A DNA stretch of 62,082 nucleotides from Kineosphaera sp039812485 (GCA_039812485.1 JBDIAP010000003.1:1-62082), one strand, 5' to 3'. Positions 25,230-34,399 are shown, counted from the stretch's first letter. A program made the numbers and translations. Notes: generated from the letters alone by a model not told the origin.

Positions 25230-25988
25230 ATGTTCACTGGAGTCATGCAGTCTTCACCATCGTCACCGGCCAAGGCGCCGGCGCTGACCCGCCCCGACGG
25301 CTCGCCGGTGCGCGTGCTGGTCGTCGACGACGAGACCAACCTGTCCGAGTTGCTGAGCATGGCCCTGCGCTACGAGGGCTGGGAGGTGCGGTCCGCCGCG
25401 ACCGGCCTCACCGCCGTGCGCACCGCCAAGGAATTCCGTCCCGACGCCGTCGTGCTCGACATGATGCTGCCCGACTTCGACGGCCTCGAGGTGCTGCGGC
25501 GCATGCGCGCCGAGGACCCCAACATCCCGGTGCTCTTTCTCACCGCCAAGGATGCCGTCGAGGATCGGGTCGCCGGCCTCACAGCCGGCGGCGACGACTA
25601 CGTCACCAAGCCCTTCAGCCTCGAGGAGATCGTCGCCCGCGTCCGCGCCCTCATGCGGCGCACGGCCATCGTCGCCGACCAGGCCGACCACGTGCTCGTC
25701 GTCGGTGACCTCACCCTCGACGAGGACTCGCACGAGGTCTCGCGCGGTGGCGAACAGATCAATCTCACGGCCACCGAGTTCGAACTGCTGCGCTACCTCA
25801 TGCGCAACCCCAAGCGCGTGTTGAGCAAGGCACAGATCCTCGACCGCGTGTGGAACTACGACTTCGGCGGCCAGGCCAACGTCGTCGAACTCTATATCTC
25901 CTACCTGCGCAAGAAGATCGACGCCGGTCGCGAGCCGATGATCCACACGATGCGCGGCGCGGGCTACGTGCTCAAGCCGGCGTCGTAG
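25230..25988 (+). CDS. OmpR-family response regulator
   Basis: 252 aa. Receiver domain with acidic pocket VVDDE, phosphoacceptor Asp77 in VVLDMMLPD, Thr in LFLTAKD and Lys in VTKPF; then the winged-helix effector (INLTATEFELLRYLMRNPKRVLSKAQIL; YISYLRKKIDAG; IHTMRGAGYVLKP). ATG at 25230 chosen for the GGGGGG before it; ATG 25245 is also in frame. Partner kinase follows 4 bp later. Likely regulates itself, the GT39 operon and the Gly/Met-rich gene (shared repeat). Confidence 0.92.
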   Translation: MFTGVMQSSPSSPAKAPALTRPDGSPVRVLVVDDETNLSELLSMALRYEGWEVRSAATGLTAVRTAKEFRPDAVVLDMMLPDFDGLEVLRRMRAEDPNIPVLFLTAKDAVEDRVAGLTAGGDDYVTKPFSLEEIVARVRALMRRTAIVADQADHVLVVGDLTLDEDSHEVSRGGEQINLTATEFELLRYLMRNPKRVLSKAQILDRVWNYDFGGQANVVELYISYLRKKIDAGREPMIHTMRGAGYVLKPAS

Positions 25989-25992
25989 CACG

Positions 25993-27498
25993 ATGGCAGA
26001 CCCCCAGCGCACCCACGTCGAGCCCGTCGTGGTCGGCGGCACGACCGGCGCCCACGCGGCGCCTCGCCGGGGCCCCTTCGCGAGCTGGCCGCTGCGGCGG
26101 CAGCTCGTCGCCTCGATGCTCGCGCTCTTCGTCATCGTCACCCTCTTCACCGGGGTGGCCACGCTCGTGACGATGCAGCACTCGTTGGAGTCCGAACTCG
26201 ATCAGCGCGTCATCGCCCAGGCCATGCGCGCCGGGCCGGGCGACGGTGGACGGGGCGGTCCGCGGGGAGAGACTCCCCCGGGGCTCGGCGGCGACTACCT
26301 CCTGCTCCGGGTCGACGGATCGGTCGCAGTGCAGAACGTCGTCTTCACCCGCGACGGCACCGCCACGGCGCTGACGAGCCAGCAGATGACGGCGTTGCTC
26401 GCCGCGTCGCTCGGCCACGAGCCGCAGACCGTCGACCTCGGCGGTGACCTGGGCAGCTACCGGCTCGTCGCGATGAGCCAGGGCAGCGACACGATCATCA
26501 CCGGCCTGCCCACGGCCCGCGTCGATGCGAGCGTCGACCGGCTGCGCGACGTCACCCTGGGCTTCGGCGTCGGCGGCGTGCTGCTGCTCGGCGTCGGCGC
26601 CACCTGGCTCGTGCGCCGCAGCCTCACGCCCCTCGAACGGGTCGCCTCGACCGCGACGCGGGTCTCGACCCTGCCCCTGTCGACCGGACAGGTCGTGCTT
26701 GCCGAGCGCGTGCCGCTCGCGGACACCGACGTGCGCACTGAGGTGGGACAGGTCGGCGCGGCCCTTAACGACCTCCTCGACCACGTCGACGCGGCGCTCA
26801 GCGCGCGGCACGCGAGCGAGCAGCGGCTACGCCAGTTCGTCGCCGACGCCAGCCACGAGCTGCGCACCCCGCTCGCGTCGATCCGCGGCTATGCCGAGCT
26901 GTCGCACCGCGAGCGGGAGCCCGTGCCGCCCTCGATCACCCACGCCCTCGACCGCATCGAATCCGAGGCGGGGAGAATGAGTTCGCTGGTCGAGGACCTG
27001 CTGCTGCTGGCCCGGCTCGACTCCGGCCGACCGCTGGAGCGGGTGCCGGTCGACCTCACGATGCTGCTGCTCGAGGCGGTGGGCGACGCGCAGGTCGCCG
27101 GCCGCGACCACCGCTGGCGTCTCGACCTGCCCGAGGACGCCGTCGAGGTCGTCGGCGACCAGATGCGCCTGACGCAGGTCGTCGTCAACCTGCTCGCCAA
27201 CGCGCGCGTGCACACCCCCGCGGGCACGACGGTCACCGGCCGCGTGCGCGCCCTGGGGGGCAGCCCCGCGGGTGCCGTCATCGAGATCGAGGACGACGGG
27301 CCGGGCATCGACCCCGAGCTGCTCCCCCGCATCTTCGGCCGCTTCACCCGCGGCGACACCGCCCGCGTGCGCGCCGGCGGCTCCACCGGCCTGGGCCTGT
27401 CGATCGTGCAGGCCGTCGCGCAGGCGCACCACGGCCGCGTCGACGTCGAGTCGGCGCCGGGGCGCACGGTCTTCCGGGTCGAGTTGCCGGGGAGCTGA
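25993..27498 (+). CDS. Sensor histidine kinase (partner of the response regulator)
   Basis: 501 aa. Helix 1 about 38-60, an external region of about 120 residues with a Gly/Pro-rich start (GDGGRGGPRGETPPGLGG), helix 2 about 187-208, HAMP, HisKA with phospho-His288 in VADASHELRTPLASIRG, then HATPase: N-box VVVNLLANARVHTP, DDGPGIDPELLPRIFGRF and GSTGLGLSIVQAV. Inner-membrane sensor; the ligand is unknown. The stop codon lies inside a 21-bp direct duplication. Confidence 0.93.
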   Translation: MADPQRTHVEPVVVGGTTGAHAAPRRGPFASWPLRRQLVASMLALFVIVTLFTGVATLVTMQHSLESELDQRVIAQAMRAGPGDGGRGGPRGETPPGLGGDYLLLRVDGSVAVQNVVFTRDGTATALTSQQMTALLAASLGHEPQTVDLGGDLGSYRLVAMSQGSDTIITGLPTARVDASVDRLRDVTLGFGVGGVLLLGVGATWLVRRSLTPLERVASTATRVSTLPLSTGQVVLAERVPLADTDVRTEVGQVGAALNDLLDHVDAALSARHASEQRLRQFVADASHELRTPLASIRGYAELSHREREPVPPSITHALDRIESEAGRMSSLVEDLLLLARLDSGRPLERVPVDLTMLLLEAVGDAQVAGRDHRWRLDLPEDAVEVVGDQMRLTQVVVNLLANARVHTPAGTTVTGRVRALGGSPAGAVIEIEDDGPGIDPELLPRIFGRFTRGDTARVRAGGSTGLGLSIVQAVAQAHHGRVDVESAPGRTVFRVELPGS

Positions 27499-27520
27499 CG
27501 TCGAGTTGCCGGGGAGCTGA
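27478..27520. repeat. 21-bp tandem duplication over the kinase stop codon
   Basis: GTCGAGTTGCCGGGGAGCTGA at 27478-27498 and again at 27500-27520 (period 22). The first copy encodes the last residues and stop. Confidence 0.9.
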
Positions 27521-27597
27521 ACCCGAGCGGCCGGCGCGGCGGCCACATCGCACACGCGAGCGGGCACTCGCGTCCTGCGGCCGACGGCAGAGTCCCG

Positions 27598-27695
27598 AAC
27601 GTCGTACATCACACAGACGTTCCTCGCGGATCAGGGCGCTGACCTGCGGCTTTCCGGAGGGTCACACACTCCGCGTGCTCTTGACGTATGACGTT
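27598..27695 (+). repeat. Intergenic inverted-ended element, copy B
   Basis: 98 bp with AACGTCGTACATCA at 27598-27611 and TGACGTATGACGTT at 27682-27695 (two mismatches to the other right ends). Core GACCTGC at 27641-27647 followed by GGCTTTCC. The right flank GCGGCCTGTG extends the inverted end. Lies between the kinase gene and the phosphonate leader. Confidence 0.85.
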
Positions 27696-27724
27696 GCGGC
27701 CTGTGAGCCGTGAGCCGCGAGCTC

Positions 27725-27877
27725 CCTCGGGGTATAACGCCCGGCTATGCCCCCATCACAGAAGGACGGCTTCTGCTCGGTGCCGAGGCATCCAAGACTG
27801 GCTGTGAACCAGTCGGACGCCCGGGATCACGTCGGACGCACCGGCATCCGGGACACCTCAGGGCAAGGAGCAGACCC
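27725..27877 (+). ncRNA. Structured leader of the phosphonate operon (candidate cis-regulatory RNA)
   Basis: About 150 nt upstream of phnA hold several nested helices: CCTCGG (27725-27730) with CCGAGG (27783-27788); hairpin CAGAAG-GACGG-CTTCTG (27759-27775); hairpin GACTGG-CTGTGAA-CCAGTC (27796-27814); and CCCGGGAT with ATCCGGG (about 27830-27852, one bulge). TATAAC at 27733-27738 could be a -10 whose transcript starts near 27745; then ATGCC (27747-27751) pairs with GGCAT (27787-27791) to close the first domain. No known riboswitch consensus was recognised. AAGGAG at 27865-27870 is the ribosome site. Confidence 0.45.
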
Positions 27878-29221
27878 ATGAGCACGACCTTCAGCGTCAA
27901 CGGGCGCGACTACCTCCACGACGGCCGGCCCGTCGTCGTCATCTGCATCGACGGCAGCGAGCCCGACTATCACGAGGAGGCCATCGCCGCCGGTCGCATG
28001 CCGTGGCTCGCCGACCTCCTCGCGCGGGGCACCGGCGCGTCGTGGCCAGCGCACTGCGCGATCCCGACGCTGACGAATCCCAACAACATGTCGATCGCGA
28101 CGGGCCACCCGCCGGCCGTGCACGGGATCTGCGGCAACTACATCCTCGACCCGGCCACGGGTGACGAGGTGCTCATGAACGACCCGAGCTACCTGAGGGC
28201 GCCGACGATCTTCGCGGCGGCCGCCGACGCGGGGCTGAGCGTCGCCATCGTCACCGCCAAGGACAAGCTGCGCAGGCTCCTGGCCAGCGGCGTCACGCAG
28301 CCAGGCCTCGACCCCCACGGCTCCGGAGACCTCGTCGCCCCCCGCAACCCGGGCATCTGCTTCTCCGCCGAGAAGGCCGATGCGGTCACCCTGCAGGACA
28401 ACGGCATCGACGACGCCCTCGGCCTCGTGGGCATGCCGCTGCCGAGCGTCTACTCGGCGCAGCTCAGCGAGTTCGCGCTGGCCGCGGGCGTGGAGTTGCT
28501 GCGCACGCGCCGCCCCGACGTCATGTATCTCACCCTCACCGACTACATCCAGCACAAGAACGCGCCGGGCACCCCGGTCGCGAACGACTTCTACGCGATG
28601 ATCGACCGCTATGCCGCGGCCCTCGACGAGCTCGGCGCCGTCGTCGCGATCACCGCCGACCACGGCATGTCGCCCAAGCACCACGACGACGGCACCCCCC
28701 GCGTCGTCTACCTCGAGGAAGAGGTCGACGCGATCCTCGGCGTCGACGAGGGCGAGGAGGGCTCGCGAGTCATCCTGCCGATCACCGACCCCTACACGGT
28801 CCACCACGGCGCGCTCGGCTCGTTCGCCAACGTCTACCTGCCCGCCGGAGCCGACCGCGACGCCGTCGTCGCCGCGTTGCGCGGCCGGGCCGGCCTCGCC
28901 GCGGTCCTGCCGTCGGAGGAGGCCGCTGCGCTCTACGAGATGCCGCTGGACCGCATGGGCGACCTCACCGTGCTCTCGGACAAGGACTCCGCCCTGGGCC
29001 GCTACGCCGCGTGGCACGACCTCGCCAACCTCGAGGTCCCGCTGCGCTCCCACGGCGGGCTCGGGGAGCTGAACATCCCCTTCGTCGTCAACCGCGACCT
29101 GCCTGCCCCGACGCAGACGACGGCCGTCGGGCCGCAGGGGCAGACCGCGGTGCTGCACAACTACGACGCCTTCTGGGTCGTCACCACCCACGCCACGCTG
29201 ACCCAGGGCGCCCGGGTCTGA
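27878..29221 (+). CDS. phnA: Phosphonoacetate hydrolase
   Basis: 447 aa, alkaline-phosphatase superfamily. Cleaves the C-P bond of phosphonoacetate to acetate and phosphate with two zinc ions. Metal and nucleophile motifs are visible: VVICIDGSEPDY (Asp), AIPTLTNPNNMSIATG (Thr nucleophile) and AITADHGMSPK (Asp-His). AAGGAG lies 7 nt before the ATG. It is the first gene of a cluster with a transporter, an aldehyde dehydrogenase, a LysR regulator and an FAD amine oxidase, which together form a 2-aminoethylphosphonate route. Confidence 0.92.
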   Translation: MSTTFSVNGRDYLHDGRPVVVICIDGSEPDYHEEAIAAGRMPWLADLLARGTGASWPAHCAIPTLTNPNNMSIATGHPPAVHGICGNYILDPATGDEVLMNDPSYLRAPTIFAAAADAGLSVAIVTAKDKLRRLLASGVTQPGLDPHGSGDLVAPRNPGICFSAEKADAVTLQDNGIDDALGLVGMPLPSVYSAQLSEFALAAGVELLRTRRPDVMYLTLTDYIQHKNAPGTPVANDFYAMIDRYAAALDELGAVVAITADHGMSPKHHDDGTPRVVYLEEEVDAILGVDEGEEGSRVILPITDPYTVHHGALGSFANVYLPAGADRDAVVAALRGRAGLAAVLPSEEAAALYEMPLDRMGDLTVLSDKDSALGRYAAWHDLANLEVPLRSHGGLGELNIPFVVNRDLPAPTQTTAVGPQGQTAVLHNYDAFWVVTTHATLTQGARV

Positions 29222-29287
29222 TCCGTCGCGGTCGCCGGCGCGCCACGCCGCCCCTCGGCGACCCCTGGACAGGGAAGTGCTACTCCC

Positions 29288-30674
29288 ATGAGCGAATCCA
29301 CCATTCACCTCGGCGCCCCCTCGACGGACTCGCAGGCCGGCGCGCAGCCACCCGTTCCCCCCGATCACCCGGCAGCGACACCGCACGAAGCGCGAGGTCC
29401 TACGCACCTGGCAGCTTCGGATCTTCGCCCTCTCCTGGCTGTCCTACGCCGCCTTCTACTTCCCGCGCAACGCCTTCTCCGCCGCCAAGGTCGGCATCCT
29501 CGAGGAGGGGATCATCTCCCGGCAGCACCTCGGACTGCTCGACTCGACCTACCTCGCGGCATATGCCGTCGGCCAGTTCGTCTGGGGCGCCATGGCCGAG
29601 CGCTACGGCACCCGGGTCGTCGTCGCCGGCGGTATGGCCGGCGCCTGCGTCGCGGCCCTCTTCATGGGGATCGTGCCGGCGTTGTGGCTCTTCGTGCCGC
29701 TCATGGTCGTCCAGGGCCTGTCGCAGTCGACGGGCTGGTCGGCGCTGAGCAAGAACATCGCCTCGTTCTTCACGATCTCCCGGCGCGGGCGGGCCATGGG
29801 GCTCTTCTCAACGAGCTACGCCTTCGGCGGCCTCGTCGCCGTGCCCGTCACGGGCTGGATCGCCTACTCGGTCTTCGGCTCCTGGCGGTGGGCCTTCTTC
29901 GCGGGCGCGGGGGTCATGGCGGTCACCCTGGCCCTCTTCCTCATCTTCCAGCGCAACAACCCGCAGGAGGTCGGTCTCCCCGGCATCGACGAGGACCCGG
30001 CCGGCCTCGACGGCGTCTACGCCGCCCGGGACACCCGCGCACCGATCCCGGTCGTCAAGGTCGCCCGCTTCCGTCCCTCGGACCTTCTCGCCGCGGCCCG
30101 GCACGACGGGATGGTGGTGCGGCTCGGGCTCGTCTACTTCCTCCTCAAGCCGGCGCGCTACGCGATCCTCCTGTGGGGTCCGATCCTCGTGCTCGACGCG
30201 ATCCCCGGCCTGTCGGCGGTCACCGCCGTCATGGTGCCGATCGCCTTCGGAGTCGCCGGCGTGCTCGCCCCGGTCATCGCCGGCTGGACCTCCGACACGG
30301 TCTTCGGCGCCCGCCGCGTCCCACCGAGCACCCTGTGCCTCGCGCTGCTCGTCGTCACGCTGGCCTGCTGGAAGCCAATCGCCGCGACCGGCTCGGTAAC
30401 CCTCGTCGCCGTGCTCCTCGGCATCGTCGGGCTCGCCGCCTACGGAGCCGACTCGATGGTTTCCGGCGTGGCCGCCGTCGACTTCGGCACGAGCAAATAC
30501 GCCGCCGGCGCCGCCGGTTTCATCAACGGCTGCGGCTCGGTCGGCGCGATCCTCGGCGGCCTCCTGCCCGGCTTTCTGTCGGCCTCGACGGTCTTCCTCG
30601 TCTTCGCCGTCGCCGCCGGCCTGGCCGCCCTCATCCTTCTGCCCTGCTGGAACCAGCGCCCTACCTCGGAGTGA
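29288..30674 (+). CDS. MFS transporter (organophosphate/phosphonate type), apparent frameshift
   Basis: A GlpT/UhpC-like MFS carrier (FALSWLSYAAFYFPRNAFSAAK; LGLLDSTYLAAYAVGQFVWGAMAERYG; SWRWAFFAGAGVMAV). The start ATG with its leader is in one frame (MSESTIHLGAPSTDSQAG), but the transporter continues in another frame, open from 29292 with no ATG, GTG or TTG until 29592. Removing one C from the six-C run at 29357-29362 joins them into a normal N-terminus (PPVPPITRQRHRTKREVLRTWQLRIF). So this is a +1-nt frameshift: a real mutation, a phase-variable tract, or a sequence error. If the frame is not restored, the first one to two helices are lost. Probable phosphonate uptake. Confidence 0.75.
29357..29362 (+). 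other. Hexa-C tract at the transporter frameshift
   Basis: Six consecutive C residues where the two open frames of the MFS gene would join if the run had five. Confidence 0.6.
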
Positions 30675-30679
30675 TCGCC

Positions 30680-32197
30680 ATGACCGCCACCGTGCCTGCC
30701 ACCACCATGACTCCCAGGACTCGCACGATGTCTCCCGCAATCCCGGATCACCTGCGGCTCAACCACATCGACGGGCGCTGGCAGCCGGCCTCCGACGGGG
30801 CGACCTTCGCCGACGTCAACCCCGCCGACACCACCGACGTCATCGGCACGTTCGCCGAGTCGACCGCCGACGACGCCCGAGCCGCCGTCGCGGCCGCGGT
30901 CCGCGCCGGCCGGGCGTGGGAGCAGCGCGGCCCCATCGAGCGCGGCGACATCCTCTTCGTCGCCGCGGAGGCGATGAGCCGCCGCCTCGACGAGCTGGCC
31001 GCCGTCGTGACCCGCGAGCAGGGCAAGACGCTGCCCGAGGCTCGGGCCGAGGCCACGCGGGGCATCGACATCCTGCGCTTCACCGCCGGCGAGGGGCGGC
31101 GCCTCTCGGGCTCGACCCTGCCGGCCGACGCGAACCGGACGATGGCCTTGACCTGGCGTCGACCGCTCGGCGTCGTCGCTCTCATCACGCCGTGGAACTT
31201 CCCGCTCGCGATCCCGGTGTGGAAGATGGCGCCCGCCCTGCTCGCCGGCTGCACCGCGGTCATCAAGCCGTCGCCGCTCGCGCCGCTGACGACCGCTCTG
31301 CTCGTCGACATCTTCACCGAGGCCGGGGTGCCCGCCGGCGTGCTCAACCTCGTGCAGGGAGACCGGATCGCCGGCGAGACCCTCACCGCCCATCGAGACG
31401 TGCAGGGCATCTCGTTCACCGGTTCACTGCCGGTCGGCCTCGCGATCCAGCGGGCTGCCGCGCCCCGGCTCGCCCGCACCCAGCTCGAGCTCGGCGGCAA
31501 GAACGCCGTCATCGTGCTGGCCGACGCCGACCTCGACGCCGCGGCCGACGCGATCGTCCACGGCGCCTTCGGCCAGGCCGGCCAGCGCTGTAGCGCGACG
31601 AGCCGGGTGCTCGTCGAGCGCAGCGTTCGGGAGGCGCTGCTGACGCGGGTCCGCGACCGGGTCGGACGGCTCGTGCTCGGCGACCCCGCCGAGGAGACGA
31701 CGACCCTCGGCCCCGTCGTCGACGCGACCCGCCTGAGCGCCTGCCTGGCGGCGGTCGACCGGGCCCTCGCCGACGGCGCCCGCGCCGTCACCGGCGGCAG
31801 CCGGGCCCTCGACGGGCCGCTCGCCGCCGGCTACTTCATGGAGCCGACCGTGCTCGTGGACGTCGCCGCCGACGCAGACATCGCGACCGAGGAGGTCTTC
31901 GGGCCGGTGCTGTCCGTCATCGACGTCGACGGCTTCGACGAGGCCATGGACGTGTCGAACTCGGTGCAGTACGGCATGTCCGGCACGATCTTCACGACCG
32001 ACCGCGGGCGCATCTACGACGCCCTGCAGCGCTTCGAGGCCGGGATGCTGCACGTCAACCGGCCCGGGGTCGGCGCATGGCCGCACCTGCCGCACATGGG
32101 CGCGAAGCTCTCGCAATACGGCCCGCCGGAGTGCTCGGCCGAGACGTTCGAGTTCTACACGCAATGGCGCTCGGCATGCATCGCGTTCCCGGACTGA
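30680..32197 (+). CDS. phnY: Aldehyde dehydrogenase, probable phosphonoacetaldehyde dehydrogenase
   Basis: 505 aa NAD(P)-dependent aldehyde dehydrogenase. Features: WNFPLAIPVWKMAPALLAGC with the catalytic Asn, general-base Glu in QLELGGKNAV, nucleophile Cys in GQRCSATSR, and EEVFGPVLSV near the end. The enzyme class is clear; the substrate (phosphonoacetaldehyde to phosphonoacetate) is inferred from position between phosphonoacetate hydrolase and an AEP-type oxidase. Starts 5 bp after the transporter stop. Confidence 0.82.
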   Translation: MTATVPATTMTPRTRTMSPAIPDHLRLNHIDGRWQPASDGATFADVNPADTTDVIGTFAESTADDARAAVAAAVRAGRAWEQRGPIERGDILFVAAEAMSRRLDELAAVVTREQGKTLPEARAEATRGIDILRFTAGEGRRLSGSTLPADANRTMALTWRRPLGVVALITPWNFPLAIPVWKMAPALLAGCTAVIKPSPLAPLTTALLVDIFTEAGVPAGVLNLVQGDRIAGETLTAHRDVQGISFTGSLPVGLAIQRAAAPRLARTQLELGGKNAVIVLADADLDAAADAIVHGAFGQAGQRCSATSRVLVERSVREALLTRVRDRVGRLVLGDPAEETTTLGPVVDATRLSACLAAVDRALADGARAVTGGSRALDGPLAAGYFMEPTVLVDVAADADIATEEVFGPVLSVIDVDGFDEAMDVSNSVQYGMSGTIFTTDRGRIYDALQRFEAGMLHVNRPGVGAWPHLPHMGAKLSQYGPPECSAETFEFYTQWRSACIAFPD

Positions 32198-32296
32198 GCC
32201 GCCCCCGGCAGCGCGCGGCGTCCGGCACAAGAGTTCAGCCGGACGCCGCCTCGCCGACGGTGTCGCCGACCGGTCGCCTGTGGTGGAGTCTGGGTC

Positions 32297-33220
32297 ATGC
32301 ACCTGAGCACGCAGAGCCTGCGGATCTTCCTGGCCGTCGTCGAGCAGGGGTCGCTCACCAAGGCCGCGCGGTCGCTCTACATGAGCCAGCCATCGGTGTC
32401 GGTGCACGTGCGCGGTCTGGAGACCTCGCTGTCCGCCCAGCTGATCGAGCGATCGACGACCGGGGTGACCCCGACCGCAGCAGGCCTCGCGCTGGCCGAC
32501 CGGGCCCGGCAGGTCCTCGCGATCATCGACGACATCGACGTCGACGTCGCCGCCGCGCAGGGCATCGCCGACCGGCGGCTCGCCCTGGCCGCGACGACGA
32601 CGCTCGGCAACTCGTTCGTGCCGCGGCTGCTCGCCGGCTTCGCTCGCGACGGCGAGGCGCTCGGGTCGATCCGGGTCGAGCTGCGGGTCGGCCACGCCGA
32701 GCAGGTGATCCGCTGGGTCCTCGACCGGGAGGTGAGCGTCGGCGTCTGCGCCGGGCCGGTCGACCACCAGCAGTTGCACACCGACTCACTCCTCGACGAG
32801 GCGCTCGTGCTCGCCGCGGCGCCGAGCCATCCGCTCGCCACGCGGCAGGCCGACGGCCACCAGCTCACCCCGGCCGACCTGGCCGACCAGCGGTTCCTCA
32901 TGCGCGAGATCGGCTCGGCGACTCGCGCCGAGCAGGATCGAGCCCTGGCCATGTGGGGTGCGCGAGCGGCGGCGCAGTGGACGATCTGGGGCACCGAGGG
33001 TGCCCGCGAATGTGTGCGATCTGGCTTGGGGATCTCGCTCATCTCTGAACACGTGGTCGCACCCGACCTCGCCTCGGGCGACCTCGTGGCCCTCGAGCTA
33101 CACCCTGCGCCACCCCGCCGACCCGTCACTCTCGTCCGCCTCGCCGGGGCGTCGCTGCGCCCCCTCGAAGCCGACCTCGTCGCCCTCCTCACCCGGCTGC
33201 ACGACTGGCCGGGAGCCTGA
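32297..33220 (+). CDS. LysR-family transcriptional regulator of the phosphonate cluster
   Basis: 307 aa. N-terminal winged HTH (LRIFLAVVEQGSLTKAARSLYMSQPSVSVHVRGLE) and a LysR co-inducer domain. It lies inside the cluster and in the same direction, rather than divergent as LysR genes commonly do. Likely ligand: a phosphonate intermediate. A 99-bp gap separates it from phnY; no clear T-N11-A palindrome was identified. Confidence 0.88.
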   Translation: MHLSTQSLRIFLAVVEQGSLTKAARSLYMSQPSVSVHVRGLETSLSAQLIERSTTGVTPTAAGLALADRARQVLAIIDDIDVDVAAAQGIADRRLALAATTTLGNSFVPRLLAGFARDGEALGSIRVELRVGHAEQVIRWVLDREVSVGVCAGPVDHQQLHTDSLLDEALVLAAAPSHPLATRQADGHQLTPADLADQRFLMREIGSATRAEQDRALAMWGARAAAQWTIWGTEGARECVRSGLGISLISEHVVAPDLASGDLVALELHPAPPRRPVTLVRLAGASLRPLEADLVALLTRLHDWPGA

Positions 33221-33250
33221 CCTGCCACTCCCCCAACGGAAGGAACCGCC

Positions 33251-34399
33251 ATGTCCGCCTCCACCGATCTGCTGGTCGTGGGCGCCGGGATCGTCGGCCT
33301 CGCCCACGCCGTCGAGGCCCATCGGCGCGGCCTGAGCGTGCGCGTCGTCGAGCGCGACCTCGCCCCCAACGGCGCCTCGATCCGCAACTTCGGCCACTGC
33401 TGCATCACCGCGCAGGCCGGAGACCTGCTCGAGATCGCTCACCGCTCGCGGGAGGGGTGGCTGCGCGCCGCGGAGGCCGTCGGCTTCTGGGCGCCGACCG
33501 CGGGCGCCGTCATCGTCGCCCGCACCGCCCTCGAGCTCGCGGTGCTCGAGCAGCTGCACGCGCAGCGCGGCGGGGACGCGGTCGTCCTTCTCACCGCGGC
33601 AGGAGTGCGGGAGCGTCTCGGGCCGAACGCCGACCCCGCGATCGTCGGCGGCGCCTTCCTCCCGGCCGACCTACGGGTCGACCCGCGCACGACGGCCGGC
33701 GAGATCGCCCGCTGGCTCCAGTCACGGGACGGGGTGAGCATCGAGTGGGGGACGACCGTCGGGCGCATCGACGGTGGCACGGTGTCGACGTCGCGCGGGG
33801 ACTTCGAGGCCGCGCGGGTGCTCGTCTGCGTCGGGCACGACCTCGACTACCTCTATCCGCAGGTCGCGGACGCCTACGAGGTGACACGGTGTGCCCTGCA
33901 GATGGCGCTGGCCCCTGCCCCGGCCGGCTTCACGCTCGACTCCGCCGTGCTCAGCGGCACGTCGATGACCCGCTACGACGGCTTCACGACGATGCCCGGC
34001 TACGACGCGCTGCACGCCGAGCTCGCCGCGACGAGCCCAGACCTGCTCGACGTCGGCGCCAACGTCATGGCGACCCGGCGCCCCGACGGCACCCTCCTGC
34101 TCGGCGACAGCCACGTCTACGCCCGCACGATGCCGCCCTTCCAGGACGAGCCGATCACCGACCGGCTCGTCGCCGAGATGTCGCGGATCCTCGGCGCACC
34201 CCTGCCCATCGTCCAGCGCTGGCAGGGCGTCTACGCCAAGAGCCCGCAGACATCCCTGCTCGTGCAGGACATCGACCCCGTGACTCGGTGTATCACGGTG
34301 ACGAGCGGGATCGGCATGACGCTGTCCTTCGGCATCGCCGCGCAGACGCTGGACTCGCTCGAGGTCGCCGCTCCGGCCCTCAGCGGGGCGCCCACCTGA
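33251..34399 (+). CDS. FAD-dependent oxidoreductase of AEP catabolism (TIGR03364-type)
   Basis: 382 aa, DadA/glycine-oxidase superfamily. Dinucleotide motif LVVGAGIVGLAHAVEAHRRG; the ASIRNFGHCC stretch is characteristic of the clade found next to phosphonate genes and proposed to oxidise 2-aminoethylphosphonate or its N-alkyl forms to phosphonoacetaldehyde. C-terminal GIGMTLSFGIA closes the FAD site. GGAAGG precedes the ATG. It would replace the PLP transaminase PhnW, which is absent here. Activity is inferred from family and context. Confidence 0.8.
   Translation: MSASTDLLVVGAGIVGLAHAVEAHRRGLSVRVVERDLAPNGASIRNFGHCCITAQAGDLLEIAHRSREGWLRAAEAVGFWAPTAGAVIVARTALELAVLEQLHAQRGGDAVVLLTAAGVRERLGPNADPAIVGGAFLPADLRVDPRTTAGEIARWLQSRDGVSIEWGTTVGRIDGGTVSTSRGDFEAARVLVCVGHDLDYLYPQVADAYEVTRCALQMALAPAPAGFTLDSAVLSGTSMTRYDGFTTMPGYDALHAELAATSPDLLDVGANVMATRRPDGTLLLGDSHVYARTMPPFQDEPITDRLVAEMSRILGAPLPIVQRWQGVYAKSPQTSLLVQDIDPVTRCITVTSGIGMTLSFGIAAQTLDSLEVAAPALSGAPT

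Noticed and set aside
27682..27690. TTGACG inside repeat copy B as a -35 for the phosphonate operon
   Set aside because: It is part of the element's inverted end and no -10 lies at the right spacing; TATAAC at 27733 is 45 bp away.
29288..32197. A single 969-residue open frame spanning the transporter and aldehyde dehydrogenase
   Set aside because: Its middle is Arg/Pro/Gly-rich shadow of the transporter read out of frame; only the start (29288-29360) and the dehydrogenase part (from 30680) are real coding.
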